From: Notolepis coatsorum
Taxonomy: Eukaryota > Chordata > Actinopteri > Aulopiformes > Paralepididae
Reading direction: 5' to 3'
DNA length: 64,000 nucleotides
Assembly: GCA_963971535.1 (NCBI GenBank)
Contig: OZ020585.1
Span: forward strand, 23,392,005-23,456,004
In this document: in pieces, positions 1 to 14,759 of the stretch
Numbering within the stretch: the first letter of the stretch is position 1
How the letters are laid out: each line of letters opens with the position of its first letter
Program-made: the position numbers and the translations under genes
Notes under the pieces: model-generated
Told to the model about the DNA's origin: nothing
Database searches by the model: none
The model's input: only the letters and a program-made list of their open reading frames with translations

Positions 1-411
1 AGCTTAACCGTTCGAAACAAGGTGGACATTAATAATTAATAAAATAATACAAATTTATAAAATTGTCAATCTATTAATCAATCAAAGCGGGGAACATAGG
101 ACCCGGGAACATAGGGATGATCCCTTAGGGCGCGGATCCACCTGCCTCATATTTCTTGGCGCAAGCGTCTTTTTTCAATGTATTCCAATGGGGAGGGAGC
201 GTATGCGGCCACATCAGCTTCTTTTTTCAGCGCATTTCAGCTTTTTTGTGCGGCCGCACACAGCGTTTTAAAGTTGAAACTTTCTGAACTTTACAGAGCG
301 ATGCGCTGGGCGCATATTCAGACAAAGACTTGCGCTGCAGCGCTCCACCCCCAGTACTACCGGCACACTGCCAGCGTTTTTGTGAGATATGTGGACGCGG
401 CCCCTTACTCT
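1..411. other. No gene seen; start of window
   Basis: No coding or RNA feature could be supported here. The part from about 160 to 410 is rich in GCGC and GCGGCC words and resembles an interior piece of a DNA transposon. No TIR partner or target duplication was found, so no family is named. Confidence 0.3.
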
Positions 412-652
412 CCATACATTTCCAACTGTGTACAGACAACATACCATGTGTATCGCGCTCCATACATTACCTACTATGTACAGAAAACAGACCATGTGTA
501 TCACTCTCCATACATTTCCAACTGTGTACAGACAACATACCATGTGTATTGCGCTCCATACATTACCTACTATGTACAGAAAACAGACCATGTGTACCAC
601 TCTCCATACATTACCTACTATGTACAGAAAACAGACCTATGTGTATCACTCT
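412..652. repeat. 48-bp tandem repeat with dimeric higher-order pattern (5 copies)
   Basis: Units start at 412, 460, 508, 556 and 604 with CCATACATT, an exact 48-bp period. Two variants alternate: A has TTCCAACTGTGTACAGACAA and B has ACCTACTATGTACAGAAAAC in the same place. The order is A-B-A-B-B. The array runs directly into the TA microsatellite. All frames stay largely open across it because the period is divisible by three; this is not evidence of coding. Confidence 0.9.
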
Positions 653-682
653 CCAATATATATATATATTTCAGGCTCATCC

Positions 683-820
<138 letters not shown>

Positions 821-1107
821 GAGATATACACAGATCATTTATATTTGTATTCTGAATCTATGAGCTCCATTGATTAGAATTAGAGATACTTTAAAATAAT
901 GAAATCCGTTTTGGTTATAATAGTTATCAATCAAATCTAGCCAAATTATAAATAGTTGTAATACGTGTTGTATATATATCAAGTTGATGTATGACTTGGC
1001 TAATGTGCCATATAAGACACATCTGGTAATGGTTGTGCTATACTGTATGTATACTGCAATATACATACTGCAATAAAGTACAAGGACCTGTAGTGAATCA
1101 AGAATCA

Positions 1108-1108
<1 letters not shown>

Positions 1109-1167
<59 letters not shown>
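1109..1167. repeat. (AG)n microsatellite
   Basis: A pure AG run of about 28 copies. It explains the Arg-Glu and Leu-Ser polymer frames. Confidence 0.96.
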
Positions 1168-1171
<4 letters not shown>

Positions 1172-1560
1172 TTTCAGTTTGCAGCCAATATACAGTAGCT
1201 CTGATGCACCGACTAGTCCTGTCTCGCAAGCTCGCTAACGTTAGCTTTAAGGATAACCAAACTCGTATTACTGCTACTGCAAGTACACTTGCTGCGGTTT
1301 GCCTTGGCCCGGTACAATCCCAAAGTAGGGGTGGGCGATATGACGATATTAGATAAATATCGGGTACAGTCCATAAACGATACTTTTTAAACGTATCGTG
1401 GATATTGTGATGTTCCTCACAATCCCTCACATCAGTTTATAAGCCGCCGCAGTTGAGATGACCTTTACTCTCTAGTCTCTCCCTCTCAAAGAAAAAAAAT
1501 GCACACAGCCTCACCCCAACTTACGTCATGTACACAACACGCCCATACACGCACGCGCGT

Positions 1561-1564
<4 letters not shown>

Positions 1565-1624
<60 letters not shown>

Positions 1625-1647
1625 ACGCACACACACACACACACACA
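1565..1647. repeat. (CA)n microsatellite inside the hAT element
   Basis: A CA run with a short CACACG interruption near 1614-1626. It lies within the left half of the surrounding hAT element. Confidence 0.95.
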
Positions 1648-2057
1648 CCCAGAGAGGCGGTGCTACAGGTTTGTTTGGAGGAAACAGGGACCGGGGATAC
1701 GAGAGCGTGAGAGAAGTGGAGAGAGCTTCGCGAGTTTAAATGTTAGCCCTACGTGTTTTATTCAGAAATGGCAATGGAATATGGAGGCGCCGAGGTGGAT
1801 GAACTGGTAGTAGCCTTGCGTTCTAACCGTTAGCATTGCGGCTAGCGTAAAAGAGCTAATAAGGCACTGGATTCATACTTTATATTATAGCTTTATAGCT
1901 AGCTTCGAAATCCTCCGTGTGTCGCGTTGAAGATGACGTCACGGCGCCCCAGCTACACTGATGGGGGGGGGGTACCGTCTTTATATATATCTATGGGGGG
2001 TACTACCGAGTCGAGTAGGTACCGTGCAGACCGTGGAAAAGCGGCATAAGAGAATAC

Positions 2058-2530
2058 ATCTTTTTTTTATCCACTTTTTCTCATCATTTTCTATTTTTCT
2101 CCCATCCCAATTTCGTATTGCCAATTCTCCCCTCCCCTGTCTTGAACGTTGCTAGACTATGCCCCCCACTGGTCGGTTGTAGTGAGGATAGAAGCCTTGC
2201 ATCACGTATCCCCTCCGGTACACGAGGAGGCAGCCTGTCGCATCTTTTCACCAGACAGCGCGGACTCTCAGTGGCGAGGAGTAACGCGTGGGAGGCTCAC
2301 GCTGCCCCCGATACTTCCTGTCTCTGCTGTGCAGGCGTCACCAAACCGACCTGTAGGAGTCGCTGTCCACAACGTCCAATCCCCACCCATCGACTTTCCA
2401 ACCGCTGACTCTGCCTAATGAGCCAGTACGACGGCCGGCCCAAGTCGAAGGCAATGCTGAGACTGGGATTCGATACCGGAGTCTCTTGCATTGGTGACAA
2501 GCGCAATCTCCGCTACGCCACCCAGTCGCC
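2058..2530 (-). mobile_element. tRNA-headed SINE, family A, copy 1
   Basis: On the minus strand it begins GGGTGGCGTAGCGGAGATTG, which contains a pol III A-box-like word (TGGCGTAGCGG). A B-box-like GGTATCGAATCCC follows. The body is about 470 bp and ends in an A-rich tail at the 2058 side. The 14-bp target duplication GCATAAGAGAATAC occurs at 2044-2057 and 2531-2544. Further copies lie at 15457-15949, 31208-31685 and 54372-54780. It sits inside the 1326-3141 hAT element and is therefore younger than it. Confidence 0.88.
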
Positions 2531-3141
2531 GCATAAGAGAATACTTCATAATGTTTCATACAATTAAAAAGTTAATATATATATGATGATGATGCACACA
2601 CACCTTTACAGTGTTTTGTTTACCAGTAGGATGTTATAACATTGCTGATAATCAAAATCATAAGTCTAAGCTATCAAGTCTCCCGTGATTTTATATTACT
2701 ATATATATATTAAAAGTATAGGCGGACAATTCCTCAGTTACAAGATTATTATTTTATCACAGTAGTGTGTGTGTATTTTTGGCTAAAGTGGATAGAAAAC
2801 ACTACTGTGCAAAAGTCTTAGGCACCCAAGAGTATTTATATAAATTGTCTTAGATGTTAATAAAACTGTTTCTGTATTAGTGTGTCAGTAGACTACTCTT
2901 TTAGATTTTTAGAAATGTTTAATTAGATTATTTTTGAAAGCATCTTCATGGTTTAATGCAGACATATGTTGCAGGGACTATTTTAATCGTCATGTTGGCG
3001 TGACTGTATGCTTCAAAGGGTTAAATCAAGCATTTTTAAGGGCTTTAGAGGAAATGTCAAAATATCGTGATGTACATCGTGTATCGTGACATAGCCAAAA
3101 AATATCGTGATATCATTTAGAGGCCATATCGCCCAGCCCTA

Positions 3142-3306
3142 TCCCAAAGCTCCAGGAAACCAAGGCAGAGCACTGTAACTGCACTTTCTGCGGTTTGCCA
3201 TGGCCCTGTACAATCCCAAAGCTCCAGGAAACCAAGGCAGAGCACTGTAACTGCCATTGCTGTGGTTTGCCTTGGCCCGGTACAATCCCAAAGCTCCGGG
3301 TTAGCC
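3142..3306. repeat. 72-bp minisatellite, continuation of 1277-1325
   Basis: TCCCAAAGCTCC recurs at 3142, 3214 and 3286, an exact 72-bp period with few differences. The piece before the hAT element (about 1277-1325) matches the second half of the unit. The array was therefore about three units long and was cut by the hAT insertion. No function is apparent. Confidence 0.88.
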
Positions 3307-3897
<591 letters not shown>

Positions 3898-4013
3898 GCT
3901 CAAGGATCGGACTCAACGCCCACGAGAAGTGGCACCAGCGGCAGCATTGCTAACCCCCCCCCTCTCCCCATCCCTGGAGCAAGCGTCATCATCGAACACG
4001 ATGGACAGCTAAG

Positions 4014-6239
<2,226 letters not shown>

Positions 6240-6960
6240 GTCTTCATCTACGTCATTTCATGGAGCTGTAGGTTGTTGAGGGCTTTGACTGTGATGAGCA
6301 GTATTTTGAAGTGTATCCGTTTGTGGAGGACATGTGTGTGATGTGGTCAGATCGGCGGGTGGAGGTGAGCATGCGGGCGGCAGCGTTTTGAACTTATTGG
6401 AGTTTATTGAGGGTGTTTTTTTGGTTTAGCATAAAGGATGCCTGGGTGCAGTGGGTGAGGGAGTTTGAACCGATGATGATGATATCCGATTTATCATCAT
6501 AAAATAGAAATAATCGTTGGTGAGGGTGAATGAGTGGGGGCAGAGATGGTCTTGGTGGAGAGGTAAAGCTGAGAGTCGTCGGCATAGCAGTGGAAGTGGA
6601 GGCCTTGTTGACAGAGGATCAGACCAAGTGGAATTATGTAGAGGATGAAGAGGAGGGGACCAAGTACTGAGCCCTGGGGGACACTGTGAGTGACTGGGCC
6701 AGTGCGAAGGGATGACTGAAGGCGAGTAATGAGGATGAAGTGGTTGGTGGTGTTGAAGGCTAGGCTGAGGTCAGGGAGGATGAGGATGGAGAGGGAACCA
6801 GGGTCGGCGGACAATGTCATTGATGACTTTGGGAAGAGCAGTTTCTGTAGAGTGTCTGGAGCGGAAGCCGGATTGAAAAGGTTCCTAGAGGTTATTGCAG
6901 TCAAGGTGAGGTTTTAGATGGAAGGCAATGGCTTGGAGCTGTGTCCGATTTTTTTTGGAT
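6240..6960 (-). mobile_element. L2-like LINE fragment (reverse transcriptase), decayed
   Basis: The minus-strand frame 6497-6904 contains [11 protein letters not shown] (RT motif B) and [11 protein letters not shown] (motif C, the catalytic YADD), in the order and spacing of non-LTR reverse transcriptases. The segment before motif B is compressed: the motif A region reads [13 protein letters not shown] and then passes almost directly to the [12 protein letters not shown] stretch, so an internal deletion is likely. The lower-coordinate part (6240-6490) is the downstream, 3'-ward portion of the same element. The [10 protein letters not shown] context fits the L2 group. There is no intact protein. 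Confidence 0.8.
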
Positions 6961-7644
6961 TTTAGGGTTGAGTCCGGGTTTCTTTAGTAGGGGGGTGACA
7001 GCAGCCAGTTTGAATGGGGCACTTCACTTCACTCCATTTTGAGCCATAAAGAATAAGGCCGGTGTCATTTCAGCAGAAGTCTGCCTGAACTGGAACTACT
7101 TCCGAGCCAATCACTGTCATTTCATAAAGTAGTTCTGGGGAAAGGTACACAATGATGAATTATATTGACCAAAACAAACAGTTTACAATATTTCTGTGGA
7201 GTTCTATGTCTTATATGAACTATATTTATATGAGCTATAATCTGGTGTTGACTGGATGAACCATACTTGTAAAGATTTATTATTCTGTTTGCGGCTCAGA
7301 GGTCGTACAACTATTCCAAACGAATCCATGACATGCAAACTTATCAATGAATATTTATGATATTGTCCTCATTCCCCAAGGATGCATATTTATGATTCAT
7401 CGTGTTTTGGTTAGTTGATTGATTTACATAACAGAGGAACTAAGCCTAAGAGATGTCAATCTGTCAGCCTGACACCCTAATCGTGAATAACTATGAGTTT
7501 ACAAGTACAATAAGTAGACTCGTTATCATGTTCTGTAGACTGATTAGACCGTGCTCACGTTCCTAAATAGTGCTTGTTTTCACTTTGTGTAGCCAGTCTG
7601 CAATATTGTTTGGAATATAAATCACCATGTTTCACATGACTAAC

Positions 7645-7765
7645 CTAGTATGTATATTTCTTAGCACTGCAGGGTAAACTTGTATGTATATTTCGTACCA
7701 CTACAGGGGTAAACTTGTATATTTCATAGCACTGCAGGGTAAACTTTTATGTATATTTTTGTATA
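7645..7765. repeat. Short tandem repeat, about 40-bp unit, 3 imperfect copies
   Basis: The word GCACTGCAGGGTAAACTT and variants (CCACTACAGGGGTAAACTT) recur near 7665, 7700 and 7730, each followed by GTATATTTC-like sequence. It directly precedes a SINE. Confidence 0.65.
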
Positions 7766-7787
7766 GGTCATACAAAACTGTCGGCAT

Positions 7788-8009
7788 GGGGCGACAGTCG
7801 TCTGGTAGTCAGAAGGTTCCCGGTTCAATTCCTGCTCCTCCCGGGCAGCGTGTCAATGTGTCCTTAAGCAAGATACTTAACCCCTAATTGCTCCCAATGT
7901 GCAGGTTGGCACCTGGTTGCCTCTGCCATCAGTGTGTGAATGTGTGAGTGAATGGGTCAAATGTGAGTAAATTGTAAAGCGCTTTGGATAAAAGCTGCTA
8001 TATAAATTC
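7788..8009 (+). mobile_element. tRNA-derived SINE, family B, copy 1
   Basis: The head GGGGCGACAGTCGTCTGGTAG is followed by the B-box-like GGTTCAATTCCTG. The body contains a CCTTAAGCAAGATACTTAACC block and the tail reads AAGCGCTTTGGATAAAAGC, the LINE-derived 3' end common in fish SINEs. Compared with the copy at 39780-40012, the A-box region of the head is shortened. It is unlikely to be a functional tRNA gene because no cloverleaf can be drawn. Confidence 0.8.
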
Positions 8010-8860
8010 ACCATGTGCAGGGTCATCCTGGCCACCAGGCAGATCAGGCATTGTAGGACCCCATATTTCTTAATAGGGCTGCTAACCAATCAGAATTGTA
8101 TTTGAATGACAGATTTTATAATTTGTCTTTCCTTTTTAATAATCTCAAAGTAGAAGTGGAATCATTTAATGAAGGCCCTCTTAGTTATTGAATTGGTCAT
8201 AGTGAGGTCAGTCAGCCAATCGGAGGACCCCTTGAAACCTCCATCATCACGTCAACCATAATTTAAACCGACCGATCAGAGGGCCGGTTGAAACATCATT
8301 GTTGATCATAATTCCAGCCGAATGGCAAACGGTTATACTCTCCTGGCGCAGATTCTGGCTTAAGGTAAAACGGAAGGCTACCCCCAAATTATGTTTTGCA
8401 TAGGGCCCCCAAAAGTCTAGGACAGCTCTGTTGGGCACATTAAAAAGAGCTGCAGACCCACATGTTGACTGGTGGTCTCCATGCCCTTGCCTCGTTGGAT
8501 TGGTTGGTTGAAGCCAATAATACCATCATGGCACACTTGCATTTAGTATTTTTTTGTTGCCAGGATAGAAGTCCTGTCTAAATATCAAATGGCAACGGTT
8601 GGCTGCATACCAAGGCAGGTTTATTCCAATCTGAATTTAAAATGGATGATACCACTAGGGGTGTGCTGGGTGATCTGACAAAAACAACCATGTGTTACAG
8701 CATGTAGATTGTTTGTATCAGATCTGCACCTAATCATGTGTCCGTCCATCTTGGAATAACTGTGATTGACTTTAGCTCATCACCACGTGTTGCTTTCACA
8801 TGAGTGGCAGCCATGAATGATGAGAAAGGCATTGATGCCAGACTGTACTGTACATGCACG
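8010..8860. other. No gene seen
   Basis: Ordinary sequence with several CCAATCAG/CCAATCGG words between 8080 and 8280. No coding or repeat structure could be supported. Confidence 0.35.
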
Positions 8861-9053
<193 letters not shown>

Positions 9054-9054
9054 C

Positions 9055-9180
9055 CTCACTTTGTTGTTTGTCTCCTTCTAAACCATCCTTACTGTGTTGT
9101 TTGTCTCCTTCTAAACCATCCTTACTGTGTTGTTTGTCTCCTTCTAAACCATCCTTACTGTGTTGTCTCCTTCCAAACCA
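9055..9180. repeat. 33-bp tandem repeat, 3.8 copies
   Basis: TCTCCTTCTAAACCATCC begins at 9071, 9104 and 9137, an exact 33-bp period. A fourth copy at 9166 has lost 4 bp. The first three copies are virtually identical, which suggests a recent expansion beside the CA tract. Confidence 0.92.
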
Positions 9181-10009
9181 GAGAATAACATTAAATTCCC
9201 TCATTCACAGTAGATGCTATTTTAAGCGTCCAATAGGTAGAATAGAAACACATGTGTGCACCTGCATATTGTAGGGTAGACAATAGGGCTGCCTTCTGTT
9301 CTCTGCATATCTATTGATCCAACCTGGCAAAATGTAAAGTGACATTTAACAGATGTGATTGAATTCAAAATATATATGAATTAATTAATATTCAGCCGCC
9401 TTCAGCCACTGAGTACCGGGGCTGCGTTCATCCAAACTGATCGAATCATATGGGCACGAAACTCACTACAGGAGCTACAGTTACAGTAGGTCACCATTAT
9501 GAATAAAAGCATGGATAGTTATATATACAGTAGATGGATATATCTGCATAGATAGAAATGCCACCCGTGAGAGGTCTATTGATCTATTTATTTGTCTGTC
9601 AATCACAGACTGTAAAAACAAGTGTGTTTGCCAAGAGAGGAGGGAGGATCAAATTCTGCCCAACAGGGGGTGTCTCAAATTAGCCCACTACTTCAGGCTC
9701 ACCAGATCCCCAAGGAAACCACAAGAGCAGACAAGGATACACTAAAACAGCTTGTATATGTACATCCAAAAATAAACAACAATATACGAGAAAAAAAGAA
9801 AAGGGGCAGAGTATACAATATAAAGCCTAGACTAGCAGGGGATGATGGCTATACCGAGGCCTAACTAGACTATCAGGGGAGCATTCTACACCTTAGGCAT
9901 TTCAAATATTAACTTAACTTACAAAGAATAAAATGAATGTGTGTAATGAATGTGACAACTATAATAATAATAATAATGACAATAATGATGATAATAATAA
10001 TTATCATAA
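9181..10009. other. No gene seen
   Basis: AT-rich sequence with a short imperfect AAT/GAT run near 9961-10005. The 80-residue plus frame at 9622-9864 has no domain, no acceptable splice context and biased Lys/Asn composition, and is not called. Confidence 0.35.
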
Positions 10010-10382
10010 CAGCATAACAGCAGAGGGCGCTGATGGCCCTTCAGTGCCAGTGCTTTATCCAATGTAGGATAGGACTTATTTGCGAGTGCTTAAAATATAT
10101 CAAATATAATAGCAATAGATCTAAATAACACGGTGATCGTCAGTGAGTTGCTTCCAGTCAACGAAACAGATAATTTTTTCATACATACATTTCCGTTTGA
10201 TACCAATAAACTCCAGCAAATCGAGCTTCAATGTATTTCGTTAGAAATCGTGCCATTTGTCGCTTGATTTATTAATCGTTTTCAAATAAACACTAGATTA
10301 TCGATATTATATGTGTCATCATGGGCGAACAGAAGCGGGTCTGAAAAATCGCTTCTCCGTACTTTGGTCGGCGCGAACCTCA

Positions 10383-10427
<45 letters not shown>

Positions 10428-10434
10428 ACACACA

Positions 10435-10483
<49 letters not shown>

Positions 10484-11801
10484 GCGCGCTCCGATGGCGG
10501 TGAAAGGAACATCTGATTAAAATTGGTAACATAGATTCCTTACCTCACATCTGATGTAGTGCAAAAAGATTAATCCAATTCCTGATCGCCATTCCAAATA
10601 TTGATCGCGTTTATTGATCCAACGCTATATCTCCAAAACACATAATCCACGCTGCTCCGAGTGTCCCCAGTCAATGTGTTATAATGATACTGCATGCCCG
10701 AGAAGGAAAACCTGGACCGGACTTCTTAGATTGATGCACAGCCCCAGCCAGAGGGATTCCAATGATGTGCAATACCATCCGGGAGACGTTAGGCGGCGGT
10801 ATTTGCCCTTTGCAAGCTCAGACCCATTCCCGATGATAACGTCAGGCTGGATGGATGAAAAATGTATGGATATAGCGAATAAAAGAAATATCGATTAAAA
10901 CCCGGGATTTCTCGGGTTTGGCGCCCAGAGCATGGCGAGTTAACCCGACTTATCTCGGGTTTGGCCTCCAAAGGGTTAACACATTGGACACCAGACCCGG
11001 GATAAGTCGGGTTAACTCGCCATCGCTTGAGCGCCAAACCCGAGAAAAGTCGGGTTTTAATCGTTATTTCTTTTATTCGCTATATCCATTCATAATTCAT
11101 CCATCCAGCCTGGAATGGCTCTGAGATCACTAACAGCCAATACCGCCGCCTAACGCCTTGCGGCCGCTATTGCACTCCATTTGAAACGATGTGGTTTGTT
11201 TTCTGGGCCGAGCTGCGGCGTGCAGGCAGGGTCTAAATACTCCGGCAAGACAATCTCTTATAGGGATGGCATCGACGAGGGTCCCCGCCCCCCCCCCCCC
11301 GTTCATGTGCAATGATGGATAACGTTGGACACACGATCGCGATCAGTATTCGGAATGACGATCAGATAATTGGATTCTTCTTTTTGCAGTACATCATAGA
11401 CAAGGTAAGGACTATATGTTATAAATCGTGCGTTGATCCGAGAATTTTTTTCCCGCAATGATTTCAGATTGATTATCGATCCAGGCGAGAAATGGCACGA
11501 TTTATAATGAAATGCAGTAAAACACTGTTTGGCGTCGTTTCCCGGAATTACACAGAATCACTCTAAAACTATACTCATATTCACCACGGTATAAAACGGA
11601 AATGTATGGATGAAAACATTTTCTGTTTTTTGCATGTTGACTGGAAGAAACTCACTGACAATCGACTATGTTATTAGATCCATAGCTATAATATTTAATA
11701 TAGTTTTAGCACTGCAAACACCGGAATTTATCCCCATTGAACAAAGCGATGGCGCACAACGGCCATACGCCCATAGCGACCTTTGACGCTGAACCTGTTA
11801 A
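10010..11801. mobile_element. Large palindrome: two inverted piggyBac-like copies joined at a TTAA
   Basis: The two halves are reverse complements with mismatches and indels. For example, 10127-10200 pairs with about 11590-11670, 10540-10600 with 11330-11410, and 10855-10970 with 10985-11100. The centre is GTTAAC at 10975-10980, and TTAA recurs at the outer right end (11798-11801). Ends of the form TTAAC followed by CCGAG and TCGGG words resemble the MITEs at 15253 and 21656. piggyBac elements insert at TTAA. The simplest reading is two copies placed head-to-head at one TTAA, or one foldback element. The left half carries an extra CA tract. Confidence 0.7.
10384..10482. repeat. (CA)n microsatellite in left palindrome arm
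   Basis: A CA run with two CATA interruptions. It has no counterpart in the right arm, so it arose after the arms formed or was lost from the other side. Confidence 0.95.
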
Positions 11802-12563
<762 letters not shown>

Positions 12564-12937
12564 AACACCCACATTGCAGTTGACCTCCGCGTCTGAAGTG
12601 CATCCCTCCCAGCGGGGGAAAGGCTTGATATATCGCTGGATTTCACAGCCCCGATGATCCCTCTGTAAACTACAGCGGACGGATAAGTGGCCGCAGTTGA
12701 TGGCAATAGGGAAGAAAACCGCACGGGGTGCATAGTTACAATGTGTGTGGATTGATAAGCCCTCTACTCTTGGGCTACAAGAACCACCCTGGCGGAAAAT
12801 GTGATTACACGTCTCTGCGGGAGGTGTACTGTTGGATGTGGGTTGCGCGGAGGACTTTGGCTTGTCATTGAGAGACCACAGAACCCTCTCTGTGCTCACT
12901 TAAGAGCGCTGACGTGCATGCAGGCGTGAAAGATACT

Positions 12938-14010
12938 ATATCAAACCTTTATTTATTCTTGAAAAGGACAATTGAGGTCGCCCTCATTTTCAATGTCGTC
13001 GAGACCTACAGACATTTCAATGCATACATTTTTCTTTTTCAATATAATAATAATAATAAATAATAATAACTCTATCTATATACATGTAGCACATTTCACA
13101 CACGGACTGCAGCCCAAAGCACCCCACAGCAAATAGCATGAAATTAATATAGGCATAGAATTTGCATACAGTTGAGAGAATAAAAATAATGCATAAAGTG
13201 CAGACATAAGAATAGGTATAAAAGACAATAAAAGTAGTGCAACGTAGAACGTGCATGTCATGACCGAAGGAAAACACAAACAGCCCGCGTGCCACTCACA
13301 CCGCCATGCACGGCGACGGGAATGCCACCCCTGCAGGCCGCCCCATCTCCCCCGGTCCCAGCGACCTCGCCACCATGAGGAAACCAGCTAACCCCACCCC
13401 CAAACTCCACGGAGGAATGACAGGTCACACACGCCAGGACCTGCAGCCATGCCAAAGGAGCCACGCAGCAAGGCAACGATTCCAAACACTCAAGCAGACA
13501 GACACAACAGCGGTCAAATCATTTGACTCTAATGAGAAGACATGCAGCACCACGGACAGTGCGAGATGACACCGGGACACCCCGAAACACAGCAGAAGCC
13601 GTAGCGAGCCCCCCACGCAAGGAATCCCCAAAACGCAAGCGAACCGAGGGGATCCAATGATGAAAAGCAACCAAAATCCATCAAAGCACACGCAAGAGAC
13701 CAGCACCCAACTCCAGGAAAGGTCCGGGAAAGGCCCAGCCGAAGCCATAGGCGCCATAGGCTCCAACCAAACCCCCCCCCAGACCTCCCACAGAGCCAAA
13801 CACCAGCCTCCCGCACGCAGACCCCGGGCCAGTCCCCACCACTGAACTCCCCCAACCCACCGACACCCCAGGGACCCCGGTCCACATGAAGAATCCAACA
13901 CAACCCTCACAGCACCCCAAAGCGTCCCAAAGGTCCCAGTGCCATCCCAGACCACCCACAATGCCACACGCTCCCCAATCCAACCACCACCATGTCCATC
14001 CACCCGAACA
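12938..14010 (-). mobile_element. LINE 3' region, antisense
   Basis: Read on the minus strand, 12938-13017 ends in GTCCTTTTCAAGAATAAATA, a LINE-type 3' terminus that also occurs at 36648-36706 (+). The 13080-13130 stretch contains a TGCTTTGGGCTGCAGTC word typical of L2-like tails and sits beside a short AAT microsatellite. Upstream on the minus strand (13260-14010) the sequence is strongly skewed (plus strand very rich in C and A). A 192-residue minus frame there is Gly/Trp/Leu-rich and does not look like a protein. I read the block as LINE 3' untranslated sequence. The upper boundary is a guess. Confidence 0.5.
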
Positions 14011-14759
14011 TCCAGAATCGTCTTATGTGGCAGTCTTATGTTTATGATGAGGTTTTCGTTTTGGGAGAAAGGAGTTTTGTTTACTTGCTGCCCCCAATTC
14101 GTCAGAAAATTATTATTGCAGCTTTAAAGGTAAAAAAAAAGAAAAAACTATTATTGTCTCACGTTCAACACAACATGTTATGTAAAGGCAATACAAACGA
14201 TGTCTTTTTCTTAAAAAAATTGTGATATGTTTAAAGTGATACAGCTTTGAGTAAAGCTCAAATTGCAAATGTATTAGCCAGGACTTCAAGGTTCAATGCT
14301 CTGTGTGCCCCAACACCTTCAAAGCGTCTCCTTCCTGGAAATGTCTTGCCGGGACCTTAATACTGGAACGTGATTAAAATGTTTTACTAGTGCGTCCTAC
14401 TCTTGCAATTAAAATAAGACCCGTCACAGATGAGGAAAGTCTGGGGTGGTTCTGAGCATCCATCTTTCCTGAACGTGGAGATGAATACTAATGAATACTC
14501 TATGTGAAGGAGTTTTTACCTGAGCAGAACTTTTAATTGACACCCCATATCAATCTTAACTTTTACCTGTGTGACCTGTGCTCTCGTATGTTTTATGATG
14601 AGCCAGTCTGTTGGTTATCTCCTGAGGATAACAAATATATTAAAACACGTACAACTTGATTGGCAATGGTTAGAGATCAAGGTCTTAAACTGCAACAGAG
14701 GGGAGAATCTCAATATTTAGGGAGTGTTGGAGTTCATTCCATGAGCTAGGGGTATCATA
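14011..14759. other. No gene seen
   Basis: AT-rich sequence with nothing recognised. There is no repeat partner elsewhere in the window. Confidence 0.35.

Larger units (their letters stand above)
1326..3141. mobile_element. hAT-type non-autonomous DNA transposon, 1.8 kb
   Basis: The left end TAGGGGTGGGCGATATG matches the reverse complement of the right end (TAGGGCTGGGCGATATG). The element is flanked by an 8-bp target duplication, TCCCAAAG (1318-1325 and 3142-3149). An 8-bp duplication and a TAGGG-type end are characteristic of hAT elements. No transposase frame remains, so the copy is non-autonomous. Its interior carries a CA tract (1565-1647) and an antisense SINE (2058-2530). The subterminal regions are rich in ATATCG words. 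The target is one unit of a 72-bp minisatellite. Confidence 0.88.

Noticed and set aside
7788..8009. tRNA gene from A/B-box-like words (also 39780-40012 and the family A SINEs)
   Set aside because: Only promoter-like boxes remain; acceptor and anticodon arms do not fold, and the LINE-type tail shows they are SINEs.
9622..9864. 80-residue plus frame
   Set aside because: No domain, AT-rich Lys/Asn bias and no splice or repeat context.
13425..14003. 192-residue minus-strand frame
   Set aside because: Gly/Trp/Val-rich composition follows from the strand skew; no domain, and overlapping frames are equally open.
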